Below are positions 28,969-38,411 of a stretch of DNA of 64,000 nt, piece by piece. Position 1 is the first letter of the stretch; every line of letters starts with the position of its first letter. The notes below the pieces were generated by a model, which saw only the letters and a program-made list of their open reading frames with translations, did not search any database and was not told where the DNA came from. Source of the stretch: Rubrivivax sp. (GTDB lineage Bacteria > Pseudomonadota > Gammaproteobacteria > Burkholderiales > Burkholderiaceae_C); contig JADYZZ010000026.1 of assembly GCA_020852865.1 (NCBI GenBank), positions 114,436-178,435 on the forward strand, read 5' to 3'. The position numbers were made by a program, and so were the translations under genes.

Positions 28969-29072
28969 CGCGCGAATCCGCATCGGCGTGCCTGCGGCGC
29001 GTCATCGGCCGCACGCGCGGCACGGCGTGGCGCCGGCGCGCCCGGCCCGCCGCCTGCGGATAATGCGCCGCG

Positions 29073-29558
29073 ATGGAAGCCTGGCTGCAATCGCTGCTCG
29101 CCGCGCTGGCGCTGCCGCAGTACGGGCTGCTCACCGTCTTCGTCGTCTCGACGATCTCGGCGACGCTGCTGCCGATGGCCAGCGTGCCGGCCGTCTACGG
29201 TCTCGTCAAGCTCAACCCGGCGCTGTTCTGGCCGGCCATCCTCGTGGCCACCGCGGGCAACACCCTGGGCGGCGCCATCAGCTACTGGATGGGCCTGGGC
29301 GCCGAAGCGGCCTACGAGAAGATCGCGCACGCCGAGCGTCACGACGCGCGCGCGCTGGCCTGGCTGCGGCACTGGGGGCCGCCGGCCTGCCTGTTGGCAT
29401 GGCTGCCCGTGGTGGGCGACCCGCTGTGCGCGGTGGCGGGCTGGCTGCGCCTGCCGTTCTGGCCCTGCGTGATGTACATGGCGATCGGCAAGTTCCTGCG
29501 CTACGTCTTCTACGTCGGCGGCCTGTACTGGGCCGCGCCGGGCGCGTGGCGGCTGTGA
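29073..29558 (+). CDS. YqaA/DedA-like (VTT domain) inner membrane protein
   Basis: The protein has 161 residues and three or four membrane segments. FVVSTISATLLPMASVPAV and TAGNTLGGAISYWMG match the YqaA subfamily of the SNARE-associated/VTT superfamily, and GDPLCAVAGWLRLPFW corresponds to the late conserved glycine/proline region. Related DedA proteins are linked to lipid scrambling or envelope homeostasis; the role of YqaA is open. A GATAAT hexamer lies nine bases before the ATG with no ribosome site, suggesting a leaderless or nearly leaderless transcript. Confidence 0.87.
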   Translation: MEAWLQSLLAALALPQYGLLTVFVVSTISATLLPMASVPAVYGLVKLNPALFWPAILVATAGNTLGGAISYWMGLGAEAAYEKIAHAERHDARALAWLRHWGPPACLLAWLPVVGDPLCAVAGWLRLPFWPCVMYMAIGKFLRYVFYVGGLYWAAPGAWRL

Positions 29559-29646
29559 GCGCGGCCGCCGCCCGCCACAATCGCCCACCCGTCTGCCGCA
29601 TCGGCGGCCCGCGCGCCGGACTGCAGCGCGCGCCGCACGCACCGCC

Positions 29647-31143
29647 ATGACCCACAGCCGCACCCCCGCCTACGACGAACTCGCTCGCGCCTGGTCGCGC
29701 ATGCATCACTTGGGCCACCTGCAGTCGATCGCCGGCTGGGACCGCGCCACCCACATGCCGCCCAGGGGCAACGAGGCGCGTGCCGCGGCGATGGCCGAGA
29801 TGGCCGCGCTGCTGCACCGCATGCGCACCGACCCGGCGCTGCGCGAGCGGCTGCAACGCGCCGAGGACGAACCGCTCGACGCGGTCGCGCGCGCCAACCT
29901 GCGCGAGATGCAGCGCGAATGGCGCCTGGCCAACGTGCTGCCCGAGTCGCTCGTGCAGCGCCAGCAGCTCGCCGCCAGCCGCTGCGAGCACGCCTGGCGC
30001 AGCCAGCGCCCGGCCAACGACTGGCCCGGCTTCGTCGCCAACTTCCGCGCGGTGCTGGCCCTGGCGCGCGAGGAGGCGGCGCGGCTGGCCGACGCCGGCG
30101 GCCTCGCGAAGTACGACGCGCTGATGGATCGCTTCGAGCCGGGCATGACCTGCGCGCGGCTGGACCTCGTCTTCGGCGACCTGCGGCGCTGGCTGCCCGA
30201 TCTGGTGCAGCGCGTGCGCGCGCGCCAGGCCGCCGAGCCGGTGCTCGCGCCGCAGGGCCCGTTCGCGCTGGCGCGCCAGCGCCAGCTGTGCGAACAGGTG
30301 ATGCGCCGGCTCGGCTTCGACTTCGACGCCGGCCGCCTGGACGTCAGCACGCACCCGTTCTGCGGCGGCGTGCCCGAGGACGTGCGCATGACGACGCGGT
30401 TTCGCGAGGACGACTTCCTGGGCGCGCTCACCGGCACGATCCACGAGACGGGGCACGGCCGCTACGAGCAGAACCTGCCGCGCGCGTGGCTCGGGCAACC
30501 GGTCGCGCTGGCGCGCTCGATGGCGCTGCACGAGAGCCAGAGCCTGGCCTTCGAGATGCAGCTGGGCTGCCACCCGGGCTTCGTCGCGCAGCTCGCGCCG
30601 CTGCTGGACGAGGCCTTCGGCGCGCAGCCGGCGTTCGCGCCGCACAACCTGCACCGACTGCTCACGCGTGTCGCGCCGGGACCGATCCGCGTCGACGCCG
30701 ACGAGGTCACCTACCCGGCGCACATCATCCTGCGCTACGAGATCGAGCGCCCGCTCGTCGAAGGCGAGATCGAGCCCGAGGACGTGCCCGCGCTGTGGGA
30801 CGCCAAGATGCAGGAGCTGCTCGGCATCGACACGCGCGGCAACTTCAAGGACGGGCCGCTGCAGGACGTGCACTGGCCCGAATCGCTGTTCGGCTACTTC
30901 CCCTGCTACACGCTGGGCGCGATGTACGCCGCGCAGTGGTTCGCCGCGATGCGCCAGGCGATGCCCGATCTCGACGAGCGCATCGCGCGCGGCGACCTGG
31001 CCGCCGTCTTCGACTGGCTGCAGGCGAACATCTGGAGCCAGGGCAGCCGCTGGAGCACCGACGAGCTGGCCGTGCGCGCCAGCGGCGAAGGGCTGAATCC
31101 GGCGCACCTCGAGGCGCACCTGAAGGCCCGCTACCTCGGCTGA
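29647..31143 (+). CDS. M32 family metallocarboxypeptidase
   Basis: The protein has 498 residues, the typical length of the family (Taq carboxypeptidase). The zinc motif HETGH (about residues 267-271) followed by the downstream glutamate in LHESQSLAFE gives the HExxH...E site; DVRMTTRFREDDF and RVAPGPIRVDADEVTYPAH are conserved M32 blocks. It removes C-terminal residues from peptides in the cytosol. It follows the yqaA-like gene after 88 bases. A half copy of the palindromic repeat begins eight bases after its stop. Confidence 0.95.
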   Translation: MTHSRTPAYDELARAWSRMHHLGHLQSIAGWDRATHMPPRGNEARAAAMAEMAALLHRMRTDPALRERLQRAEDEPLDAVARANLREMQREWRLANVLPESLVQRQQLAASRCEHAWRSQRPANDWPGFVANFRAVLALAREEAARLADAGGLAKYDALMDRFEPGMTCARLDLVFGDLRRWLPDLVQRVRARQAAEPVLAPQGPFALARQRQLCEQVMRRLGFDFDAGRLDVSTHPFCGGVPEDVRMTTRFREDDFLGALTGTIHETGHGRYEQNLPRAWLGQPVALARSMALHESQSLAFEMQLGCHPGFVAQLAPLLDEAFGAQPAFAPHNLHRLLTRVAPGPIRVDADEVTYPAHIILRYEIERPLVEGEIEPEDVPALWDAKMQELLGIDTRGNFKDGPLQDVHWPESLFGYFPCYTLGAMYAAQWFAAMRQAMPDLDERIARGDLAAVFDWLQANIWSQGSRWSTDELAVRASGEGLNPAHLEAHLKARYLG

Positions 31144-31150
31144 GCAGCCT

Positions 31151-31175
31151 GTGAAGGCATGAATCGCGCCCGCGC
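31151..31175. repeat. Palindromic intergenic repeat, half copy
   Basis: The sequence matches the left 24-25 bases of the 38-bp palindromic repeat found at 7981 and 31763 (GTGAAGGCATGAATCGCG core) but lacks the right arm. It lies directly after the M32 carboxypeptidase gene. Together with the copy at 31763 it flanks the hypothetical gene 31237-31656. Confidence 0.5.
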
Positions 31176-31236
31176 AGGGGGGTGCCCAAGGTCGCTGGGC
31201 AAGGCGCGGCGCGCGGCGCCGGCGGGCCGGGGGGGC

Positions 31237-31656
31237 CTATGCGCCCGCGCCGGGCGCCGGCGCGCGCGAGCGGCGCAGCGCATCCATGAAGTCGCTGTGG
31301 CTGCCTTCCATGATCACCACCGTCGCCTCGGGGTCGAAGGGCGAGAGCCGGTGCGTGGTGGCCGGACCCGCCTGGCGCAGCGCATGCTGCAGCCGCGCCA
31401 CGAGGTCCTGCAGCGGTGCGTCGTCCTCGGGCAGCGGCAGCACGCGCAGCTGCCGGAACACTTTGCCGACGAACTGCAGCGGAATGCGCTCGACCGCGGC
31501 GGCACCCTGCTCGCCGAGTGCGCCCTCGAGCGCCGCCAGATGCGGCAGCACGTCGCGCGCACCGCGCACCTGGTCGAGCAGCGCGCGCAGCGAGCGCTGC
31601 ATCAGGCGGCCGCGCAGCAGCTCGGCATCGGAACAGGCTTCGGCAGGTGCGTTCAT
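31237..31656 (-). CDS. Conserved-looking hypothetical protein
   Basis: The protein has 139 residues, is probably cytosolic and has no signal or membrane segment. It is mostly helical, with a hydrophobic/charged pattern and a distinct C-terminal stretch, FDPEATVVIMEGSHSDFMDA. No family can be named with certainty. It stands alone on the minus strand between two copies of the palindromic repeat, downstream of the patatin-phasin operon, from which it is separated by the repeat at 31763. Confidence 0.65.
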   Translation of the reverse strand: MNAPAEACSDAELLRGRLMQRSLRALLDQVRGARDVLPHLAALEGALGEQGAAAVERIPLQFVGKVFRQLRVLPLPEDDAPLQDLVARLQHALRQAGPATTHRLSPFDPEATVVIMEGSHSDFMDALRRSRAPAPGAGA

Positions 31657-31762
31657 GGAGTCGATCCGGTTGCGCCGGATATCGGCTGCGCACGCACGGG
31701 CTTGAGGGTCGCCGCCTCGCGCCGCGGCCGGCCGCAGGCATAGGCCACGCGGCTCGGCGCCG

Positions 31763-31800
31763 GTGAAGACATGGATCGCGCGCGCGATTCGGGCCTTCAC
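31763..31800. repeat. Palindromic intergenic repeat, copy 2
   Basis: This 38-bp imperfect palindrome has ends GTGAAG and CTTCAC and the exact inner core ATCGCGCGCGCGAT. It lies four bases downstream of the patatin gene stop. It shares about 30 of 38 positions with copy 1 (7981) plus the following GGGCTC. It could form a hairpin at mRNA ends, but no T-run follows. Confidence 0.65.
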
Positions 31801-31804
31801 GGGC

Positions 31805-33064
31805 TCAGGCCGCCGCCAGCGTGCGCTCCAGGTCGTCGAGCACCTCGTCGAGCCGCGCCAGCGTGCGCGCGGCCTGTCCCTGCCCCGGCAGCGCGCGTCG
31901 GCGGCGGCGCAGCAGGCGTCGCGTGGGGTCGTCGAGCACGGCGTGATCGAGCGCCAGGCCGTGGCGCGCCAGCAGCGCCGACAGCAGCGTGCGCCGCGAG
32001 CGCAGATCGGCGCGCGTGCGCTGGTAGGCATGCTCGGCCAGCGCGCGCCGCTGCGAGTAGCCGAACAGGTTGGCGAGGAACAGCTCGGGGTCGTGGTGGT
32101 CGGGCTCGAACAGCACGATGTCGGTGTCGGGATGGCTGTGCCGGTAGCCCTGCAGGCCGAGCTCGAGACGCGAGTGGATCAGCGTGCGGAAGGTTTGCGA
32201 CAGCACCAGCGGCAGCCCGCCATGCACGAGCTTGGGGATGCGCTGCTGGGCGCTGCCGAGCACGCGGTGCCGTCCCGGCAGGCTGGCGTCGAAGGGCACG
32301 AGCGGATTCAGGCACAGCACGAGGTCCAGGCCCATGTCGAGCAGCACGCGCGCGTGCAGCGTCTTCTTGAGCGCACCGTCGACGTACCAGCGCCCGCCGA
32401 TCGCGCGCGGCGGAAAGAGCCCCGGCAGCGCCGCGCTCGCGGCTACCGCTTCCGAGATCGGCACGTGGTCCCAGCCGGGCAGGCCGAACGGCGCGGCGGC
32501 GCCCGTGTCGAGGTCGGTGGCGACGACGACGAGCCGGCGCGGCAGCCGCCGGAAGTCGTTGCTGCGCCCCGGCGCCGCGAGCACGCGGCGCAGCTGCGCC
32601 TCGAGCGGCGCGTTGCTGAACAGCCCGGTGGGCAGCGCCGAGCCCAGCCGCTCGAGCGCAGCCAGCAGGGAATGCCGGTCGAACAGGTAGCCCAATCCGG
32701 CCTGCGCCGCCAGGCCCGGCAGCGCAGCCAGCCGGCGCAGGTACTCGCCCCAGGCCGGACGGATGAACAGCGTCGGCCGGATGAGCTCGGAGCGCGGCCC
32801 TTCACCCTCGATGAACGAGCTGCAGAGCTGGCGCACCGTGATGCCGTTGGCGAGCGCGGCGGCGATGATGCCGCCGGCCGAGACGCCGACATAGCCGTCG
32901 AGCGCGTCCAGCTCCAGCCCTTGGACCGCCTCTTCGAGCGCGCACAGCGCGCCGATCTCGTAGATGGCCCCGAGCGGCCCGCCGCCGGCCAGCGCCAGGC
33001 CGATGCGCGGCGGCGCGCCTGCGGCAGGCTGGCGCGACGCGGGCGCCGCCGGGACGCCCGCCAT
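31805..33064 (-). CDS. Patatin-like phospholipase family protein
   Basis: The protein has 419 residues. The patatin domain is clear: oxyanion loop ALAGGGPLGAIYE, nucleophile elbow GVSAGG at about residues 63-68, and the aspartate in WYVDGALKK. There is no signal peptide or barrel, so it is expected to be cytosolic, unlike the autotransporter at 20 kb. The C-terminal third is basic and helical. It starts two bases after the phasin gene stop, so they share a transcript; with the acyl-CoA reductase divergent on the other side this suggests a lipase acting on storage lipid or membrane lipid at inclusions (inference). Confidence 0.88.
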   Translation of the reverse strand: MAGVPAAPASRQPAAGAPPRIGLALAGGGPLGAIYEIGALCALEEAVQGLELDALDGYVGVSAGGIIAAALANGITVRQLCSSFIEGEGPRSELIRPTLFIRPAWGEYLRRLAALPGLAAQAGLGYLFDRHSLLAALERLGSALPTGLFSNAPLEAQLRRVLAAPGRSNDFRRLPRRLVVVATDLDTGAAAPFGLPGWDHVPISEAVAASAALPGLFPPRAIGGRWYVDGALKKTLHARVLLDMGLDLVLCLNPLVPFDASLPGRHRVLGSAQQRIPKLVHGGLPLVLSQTFRTLIHSRLELGLQGYRHSHPDTDIVLFEPDHHDPELFLANLFGYSQRRALAEHAYQRTRADLRSRRTLLSALLARHGLALDHAVLDDPTRRLLRRRRRALPGQGQAARTLARLDEVLDDLERTLAAA

Positions 33065-33066
33065 GC

Positions 33067-33645
33067 TCAGACCGCCTTGCGGCGCGGCGCGCGCTTGGCC
33101 GGCTTCGCCGGCTGGGCCGCGTCGGCGGACTCGGGCTGAGCCGCGGCCGCCGGCGTCTTGGCCGCCGCATGGGGTGCTGCCGGCGCTCGCCTGGCCAGCT
33201 TGGCCACCGCCGAGGCGAGCGCGTCGACGCGCTTGGCCAGCGCCTCGACGTCCTTGGCGGTGGGCACGCCGAGCTTGTTCATCGCCTTGGCCGTGCGCTG
33301 CTCGAAGATCGCCTCGAGCTTGTCCCAGTTCTGGCCGGCCTTGGCGCTGACGCTGTCGGCCATCGCGCTCATGCGGCCGGTCATCTCGTTGATGCGCTCC
33401 TCGGCCAGGCCCTGGGTCTTCTTCTGCAGGTTGACGCCCTCCTTGACGAGGGCCTCGAAGACCTTGCCGCCCTCGGCCTGCGCCTTGCCGAAGGCGCCCA
33501 TGCCGGCCAGCCAGATCTGCTGGGCCGACTCCTTCACCGCAGCGGCAAGCGCGCTGCCCTGCAGTGCGCCCAGCCCGGCGCCGTGCCGGCCTGCGGCCTT
33601 CTTCGCCCCGGCCGCTTCGGCCGCGCTCCTGAGTTTCCTGACCAT
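33067..33645 (-). CDS. Phasin family granule-associated protein (PhaF/PhaI-like)
   Basis: The protein has 192 residues. The N-terminal 110 residues are an amphipathic helix region (IWLAGMGAFGKAQAEGGKVF, then helical coiled segments) typical of phasins that coat polyhydroxyalkanoate granules. A lysine/alanine/proline-rich tail (AQPAKPAKRAPRRKAV) resembles the histone-like, nucleoid-binding tail of PhaF. It precedes the patatin gene in the same operon and is divergent from the acyl-CoA reductase gene across 190 bases. Whether the inclusions are PHA, wax ester or both cannot be told here. Confidence 0.88.
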   Translation of the reverse strand: MVRKLRSAAEAAGAKKAAGRHGAGLGALQGSALAAAVKESAQQIWLAGMGAFGKAQAEGGKVFEALVKEGVNLQKKTQGLAEERINEMTGRMSAMADSVSAKAGQNWDKLEAIFEQRTAKAMNKLGVPTAKDVEALAKRVDALASAVAKLARRAPAAPHAAAKTPAAAAQPESADAAQPAKPAKRAPRRKAV

Positions 33646-33835
33646 GATCGATCCTTTCCCGAACGATGTTCACGCCGCAGGGCCGTTGCCCTCACCGGCC
33701 GCCGGCACCCCTTGGAAATATAGGGTTCGCCCTCGGGCCACGCAGCCGAAACTTGTAGTGAGAGCGCTCTATGCTCGCGGCGCCGAGCACAGCCTCGCGC
33801 GGCGCCGCGCGAGCCCACCGACAAGGAGAGGAGTC

Positions 33836-35827
33836 ATGCATTACTTCGTCACCGGCGCCACCGGCTTCATCGGGCGGCGCCTGGTCAAGGCGCTGCTCGC
33901 GCGCAAGGGCGCGACCGTGCACTTTCTCGTCCGCGCCGGCAGCGAAGGCAAGGTGGCCGACCTGCTCGCGTACTGGGGCACGACCAAGGCGCGTGCCGTC
34001 GCCGTGCCCGGCGACCTCACCGCCGACAGGCTCGGCGTCGCCGCCGACACGATCAAGGCGCTGAAGGGCCGCATCGATGCCGTCTATCACCTGGCGGCGG
34101 TCTACGACCTCGAGGCCGACGCCGAAAGCCAGGTGCGCGTGAACGTCGAGGGCACGCGCAACCTGGTCGCGTTCGCCAAGGCGATCGACGCGGGCCACCT
34201 GCACCACGTCAGCAGCATCGCCGCCGCGGGCCTGTACGAAGGCGTGTTCCGCGAGGACATGTTCGACGAGGCCGAAGGCCTCGAGCACCCGTACTTCATG
34301 ACCAAGCACGAGAGCGAGAAGATCGTTCGCCGCGAGTGCAAGATCCCGTGGACGGTGTACCGCCCGGCCTTCGTCGTCGGCGACAGCACGACCGGCGAAA
34401 TGGACAAGATCGACGGGCCGTACTACTTCTTCAAGCTGATCCAGCGCATGCGCCAGATCCTGCCGCCCTGGGCGCCGGCGATCGGGCTCGAAGGCGGCCG
34501 CATCAACATCGTGCCGGTCGATTTCGTCGTGCGCTGCATCGACCATGTCAGCCACGGCCAGGGCGCGATCGCGGGCCGGGCCTTCCACCTCGTCGACCCG
34601 ATGGGCTACCGCATCGGCGACGTGCTCGCCCTCTTCGCCAAGGCCGCGCACGCACCGAAGATGAGCCTGTTCGTCAACGCCGCGCTGCTCGGCTTCATCC
34701 CCAAGAGCGTGAAGAAAGGCCTAATGGCGCTGGCGCCGGTGCGCCGCGTGCGCGCCGCGGTGATGAAGGACCTCGGGCTGCCCGAGGACGTCCTCACCTT
34801 CCTCAACTGGCCCACGCGCTACGACCGGCGCGACCTCGACGCCGCGCTCGCCGGCAGCGGCATCGAGTGCCCGAAGCTGGACGACTACGCCTGGCGGCTT
34901 TGGGACTACTGGGAGCGCCACCTCGACCCCGACCTCTTCATCGACCGCTCGCTCGAGGGCACGGTGGGCGGCAAGGTGGTGCTGGTCACCGGCGGCAGCT
35001 CGGGCATCGGGCTGGCCGCGGCGCACAAGTTCGCCCAGGCCGGCGCCACCACGATCATCTGCGGCCGCGATCAGGACAAGCTCGACGCGGCCTGCGTCGA
35101 GGCCGAGGCGCGCGGCCACGCCTTCGTCGCCTACGCGGTCGACCTGGCCGACCTGGCCGACTGCGACCGCTTCGTCAAGCTCGTGCTCGAGCGGCACGGC
35201 GGCGTCGACTTCCTCGTCAACAACGCCGGACGCTCGATCCGGCGCGCCATCGAGAGCAGCTACGAGCGCTTCCACGACTACGAGCGCACGATGCAGCTCA
35301 ACTACTTCGGCTGCCTGCGCGTCACGCTCGGCCTGCTGCCGGCGATGGTGGCCCGGCACCGGGGCCATGTCGTCAACATCAGCTCGATCGGCGTGCTGAC
35401 CAACGCGCCGCGCTTCTCGGCCTACGTCGCGAGCAAGGCCGCGCTCGACGCCTGGACGCGCTGCGCGTCGAGCGAGTTCGCCGACCAGGGCATCACCTTC
35501 ACGACGATCAACATGCCGCTGGTGCGCACGCCGATGATCGCGCCGACCAAGATCTACAACAACGTGCCGACGCTCGCCCCCGACGATGCGGCCGACATGA
35601 TCGCCCAGGCCTGCATCGGCCGGCCGGTGCGCATCGCCACCCGGCTGGGCGTCTTCGGCGAGGTGCTGCACGCGCTGGCGCCGCGCGTGGCGCAGATCGT
35701 CATGAACACGAGCTTCCGCATGTTCCCCGACTCGGCGGCAGCCAAGGGCGACAAGGCCGGCGCCAGGCCGCAGCTAAGCGCCGAGGCCATCGCGCTCGAG
35801 CAGATGATGCGCGGCATCCACTTCTGA
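33836..35827 (+). CDS. Two-domain fatty acyl-CoA reductase (Marinobacter type)
   Basis: The protein has 663 residues with two fused short-chain dehydrogenase units. The N-terminal extended SDR has YFVTGATGFIGRRLVKALL, HHVSSIAAAGLY and the catalytic tyrosine/lysine in PYFMTKHESEK; a sterile-like linker follows; the C-terminal classical SDR has VTGGSSGIGLA, NNAG and the YVASK catalytic pair. This order, length and detailed pattern match the Marinobacter fatty aldehyde/acyl-CoA reductase, which reduces acyl-CoA through the aldehyde to a fatty alcohol. An AAGGAGAGGA site precedes the ATG; the longer upstream frame is only antisense to the phasin gene. It provides the alcohol needed by WS/DGAT. 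Confidence 0.93.
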   Translation: MHYFVTGATGFIGRRLVKALLARKGATVHFLVRAGSEGKVADLLAYWGTTKARAVAVPGDLTADRLGVAADTIKALKGRIDAVYHLAAVYDLEADAESQVRVNVEGTRNLVAFAKAIDAGHLHHVSSIAAAGLYEGVFREDMFDEAEGLEHPYFMTKHESEKIVRRECKIPWTVYRPAFVVGDSTTGEMDKIDGPYYFFKLIQRMRQILPPWAPAIGLEGGRINIVPVDFVVRCIDHVSHGQGAIAGRAFHLVDPMGYRIGDVLALFAKAAHAPKMSLFVNAALLGFIPKSVKKGLMALAPVRRVRAAVMKDLGLPEDVLTFLNWPTRYDRRDLDAALAGSGIECPKLDDYAWRLWDYWERHLDPDLFIDRSLEGTVGGKVVLVTGGSSGIGLAAAHKFAQAGATTIICGRDQDKLDAACVEAEARGHAFVAYAVDLADLADCDRFVKLVLERHGGVDFLVNNAGRSIRRAIESSYERFHDYERTMQLNYFGCLRVTLGLLPAMVARHRGHVVNISSIGVLTNAPRFSAYVASKAALDAWTRCASSEFADQGITFTTINMPLVRTPMIAPTKIYNNVPTLAPDDAADMIAQACIGRPVRIATRLGVFGEVLHALAPRVAQIVMNTSFRMFPDSAAAKGDKAGARPQLSAEAIALEQMMRGIHF

Positions 35828-35879
35828 TGCGCGGCACCCGGTTCTGACGCGCGCAGGGCGCGCCGGCCGCGGCTGGCGG

Positions 35880-35914
35880 CCCGCCGCCGCCGCCGCCACC
35901 ACCACCGCCAACCC
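35880..35914. repeat. CCG/CCA trinucleotide tract
   Basis: A run of GCC/CCA triplets lies in the short convergent gap between the acyl-CoA reductase and the NADP-dependent oxidoreductase. It is simple sequence and no terminator with a T-run is seen here. Confidence 0.6.
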
Positions 35915-35937
35915 GGGCGCCCCGGCGCCCCGGCGCG

Positions 35938-37008
35938 TCACTCCGGCGCGATCTGCAGCACCAGCTTGCCGAAGTTCGCGCCGCTGAACAGACGCTCGAA
36001 CGCCTGCGGGAAGGCCGCCACGCCTCCGGCGACGATGTCCTCGCGGCTCTTCAGGCGGCCCGCCTGCAGGTGGCCGGCGAGCTCGGCCACCGCCTGTGGG
36101 TAGCGTGCGGCATAGTCGAATACCACCATGCCTTCCATGCGCGCACGGTTCACCAGCAGGGCCAGGTAGTTCTTCGGGCCGGCCACGGCGCCTTCGGCGT
36201 TGTACTGGCTGATGGCGCCGCAGATCACGATGCGCGCGCCGCGCCGGATGCGCGCGAGCACGGCGTCGAGGATCTCGCCGCCGACGTTGTCGAAGTAGAT
36301 GTCGACGCCTTCGGGGCAATGCCGCTTCAGGCCCTCGCGCACCGCATCCCGGCGCTCGGCACCGGGCGGCGCCGGCGCCTTGTAGTCGATGCAGGCGTCG
36401 AAGCCGAGTTCCTGCACGACCCATTCGCACTTGGCCGGGCCGCCGGCGATGCCCACCACGCGCAGGCCGCGGATCTTCGCCAGCTGGCCCACCGTCTGCC
36501 CGACCGCGCCGGCCGCGGCCGAAACGACGAGCGTCTCGCCGGCCTGCGGCCGCCCGACTTCCAGCAGTCCGAAGTAGGCGGTCATGCCCGGCATGCCGAG
36601 CACGTTGAGCCACTGGCCGACGCTGCCCAGGCGCAGGTCGATCTTCGCCAGGCCCGCGCGCGCGAGTTCCTCGCTGCCGACGCCCCAGTACTCCTGCACG
36701 CCGGTGCCGCCGGCAACCAGCTCGCCGACGGCGAAATCCGGATGGCGCGACGCCAGCACGCGCCCGACGCCGCCGGCGCGCATCACCTCGCCCAGGCCGA
36801 CCGGCGCGATGTAGCTCCTGCCTTCGTTCATCCAGCCGCGCATCGCCGGGTCGATCGAGATCGCGAGCACCTCGACCAGCACGCCGCCTGCATCCGGCGC
36901 GTGCACCGCTTGCGCGCGGAGCTGCCAGTCGCTCGCCCGGGGCAGGCCCGAAGGCCGGGCCGCCAGGCATATCTGGTGGTTGACGAGCGAGGCGAGCGGC
37001 GCGCTCAT
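35938..37008 (-). CDS. NADP-dependent oxidoreductase, MDR family (alkenal/curcumin reductase-like)
   Basis: The protein has 356 residues. It belongs to the zinc-free medium-chain dehydrogenase group near leukotriene B4 12-hydroxydehydrogenase and Cur[15 protein letters not shown] near residues 52-65, [16 protein letters not shown], the nucleotide site [17 protein letters not shown] and the late IYFDNVGGE. It uses NADPH to reduce activated double bonds such as 2-alkenals. It is convergent with the acyl-CoA reductase, which passes through aldehydes, so aldehyde or enal detoxification is a possible link. The start at 37008 gives the standard N-terminus; the same frame reaches 37059 without support. 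Confidence 0.9.
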   Translation of the reverse strand: MSAPLASLVNHQICLAARPSGLPRASDWQLRAQAVHAPDAGGVLVEVLAISIDPAMRGWMNEGRSYIAPVGLGEVMRAGGVGRVLASRHPDFAVGELVAGGTGVQEYWGVGSEELARAGLAKIDLRLGSVGQWLNVLGMPGMTAYFGLLEVGRPQAGETLVVSAAAGAVGQTVGQLAKIRGLRVVGIAGGPAKCEWVVQELGFDACIDYKAPAPPGAERRDAVREGLKRHCPEGVDIYFDNVGGEILDAVLARIRRGARIVICGAISQYNAEGAVAGPKNYLALLVNRARMEGMVVFDYAARYPQAVAELAGHLQAGRLKSREDIVAGGVAAFPQAFERLFSGANFGKLVLQIAPE

Positions 37009-37055
37009 GGCGGTGTTCTCCTGCGGGTCGAGAGCGACGCCGGACGCCGGCGTCC

Positions 37056-37355
37056 TCAAGGCGCCTTCACGAGCGCGGTGACGGTGAAGTTGCCGTCGAC
37101 TTTGTCGGCCGTGAAGCGCACGCGGTCGCCGACCGCCACGCCGTCGAGCAGCCTGGGGTCGCGCACGCGAAAGACCATCGTCATCGCCGGCATGCCGAGG
37201 TTCCTGATCTCACCGTGCTTGAGCGTGATGCGGGCGCCCGGCTTGTCGATCTTCAGCACTTCGCCGGCGGTCTGCGGCGCCTGCGCGCGTGCCGTCGGCG
37301 CGAGCACCGCCGCGGCGACGACGGCCGCGGCGATGGCATGGATGATGGGTTTCAT
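37056..37355 (-). CDS. CusF-like periplasmic copper-binding protein
   Basis: The 99-residue precursor has a signal peptide (to about ARAQA at residue 25). The mature part is the small CusF beta-barrel: [20 protein letters not shown], then [13 protein letters not shown] with the methionines that bind Cu(I)/Ag(I), and [17 protein letters not shown]. In other bacteria CusF hands copper to a CusCBA efflux pump; no such pump is next to it here. It lies 47 bases upstream of the oxidoreductase gene on the same strand. Confidence 0.9.
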   Translation of the reverse strand: MKPIIHAIAAAVVAAAVLAPTARAQAPQTAGEVLKIDKPGARITLKHGEIRNLGMPAMTMVFRVRDPRLLDGVAVGDRVRFTADKVDGNFTVTALVKAP

Positions 37356-37466
37356 GACGGTCCTCCGGGGTCGCAGCGCCGCCGGCCGGGAACGGCGGCT
37401 GGGCGCAGTGTGCCGCAAGATGCCGGTCGGCAGGCGGCGCGGTCATGCGGCGCGGTGGGCCATTCC

Positions 37467-37472
37467 TACAAT
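37467..37472 (+). promoter_or_regulatory. Putative -10 element of argB
   Basis: TACAAT lies 28 bases before the argB ATG. No good -35 hexamer is evident at the usual spacing, so this is a weak call based on the -10 match and position. Confidence 0.35.
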
Positions 37473-37500
37473 GCGCGACCGCCGCCACCGCATCGCCGCC

Positions 37501-38409
37501 ATGAACGCCCCCGCCGCCGAACACGACCTGAGCCACGTCACGCCGCGCGATCAGGCCGAGATCCTGGCGCAGGCGCTGCCCTACATCCGCAAGTACCACG
37601 GCAAGACGCTGGTCATCAAGTACGGCGGCAACGCGATGACCGACCCGGCGCTGCAGCAGGACTTCGCCGAGGACATCGTGCTGCTAAAGCTGGTCGGCAT
37701 GAACCCGGTCGTCGTGCACGGCGGCGGACCGCAGATCGACGAGGCGCTGGCCAAGATCGGCAAGAAGGGCACCTTCATCCAGGGCATGCGCGTCACCGAC
37801 GAGGAGACGATGGAGGTCGTCGAGTGGGTGCTCGCCGGCGAGGTGCAGCAAGACATCGTCGGCCTCGTCAACGCCGCCGGCGGCAAGGCCGTCGGCCTGA
37901 CCGGCCGCGACGGCGGCCTGATCCGCGCGCACAAGATGAAGATGGTCGACCGCGACGACCCGAGCAAGGAGCACGACATCGGTCAGGTCGGCGAGATCAC
38001 CGCCATCGACCCGGCACTGGTCAAGGCGCTGCAGGACGACCAGTTCATTCCCGTCGTCAGCCCGATCGGCTACGGCGAGCGCAACGAGAGCTACAACATC
38101 AACGCCGACCTGGTGGCCGCCAGGCTGGCCACGGTGCTCGGTGCCGAGAAGCTGCTGCTGCTGACCAACACGCCGGGCGTGCTGGACCGCTCGGGCAAGC
38201 TGCTCACCAACCTGAGCGCGCGCGAAGTCGACGCGCTGTTCGCCGACGGCACGATCAGCGGCGGCATGCTGCCCAAGATCAGCGGCGCGCTCGACGCCGC
38301 CAGGAGCGGCGTCAACGCGGTGCACATCATCGACGGCCGCGTGCCGCACGCGATGCTGCTCGAGATCCTTACCGACCAGGCCTACGGCACGATGATCCGC
38401 GCGCGCTGA
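37501..38409 (+). CDS. argB: Acetylglutamate kinase
   Basis: The protein has 302 residues. It phosphorylates N-acetylglutamate, the second arginine biosynthesis step. Amino acid kinase motifs are KYGGNAMTD at about residues 40-48, [13 protein letters not shown], and [14 protein letters not shown] and ISGGMLPKI towards the C-terminus. The N-terminal helix (PYIRKYHGK) is of the arginine-sensitive hexameric type. The HAD phosphatase gene follows after two bases. Confidence 0.97.
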   Translation: MNAPAAEHDLSHVTPRDQAEILAQALPYIRKYHGKTLVIKYGGNAMTDPALQQDFAEDIVLLKLVGMNPVVVHGGGPQIDEALAKIGKKGTFIQGMRVTDEETMEVVEWVLAGEVQQDIVGLVNAAGGKAVGLTGRDGGLIRAHKMKMVDRDDPSKEHDIGQVGEITAIDPALVKALQDDQFIPVVSPIGYGERNESYNINADLVAARLATVLGAEKLLLLTNTPGVLDRSGKLLTNLSAREVDALFADGTISGGMLPKISGALDAARSGVNAVHIIDGRVPHAMLLEILTDQAYGTMIRAR

Positions 38410-38411
38410 AG

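Noticed and set aside
31763..31800. Palindrome considered as a rho-independent terminator for the patatin gene
   Set aside because: No T-run follows on either strand, and a related copy overlaps a stop codon elsewhere; repeat family is the better description.
33761..33770. AGAGCGCTCT palindrome in the phasin/reductase divergent region as operator
   Set aside because: Ten-bp GC-rich palindromes are common by chance here, and no second copy was found near related genes.
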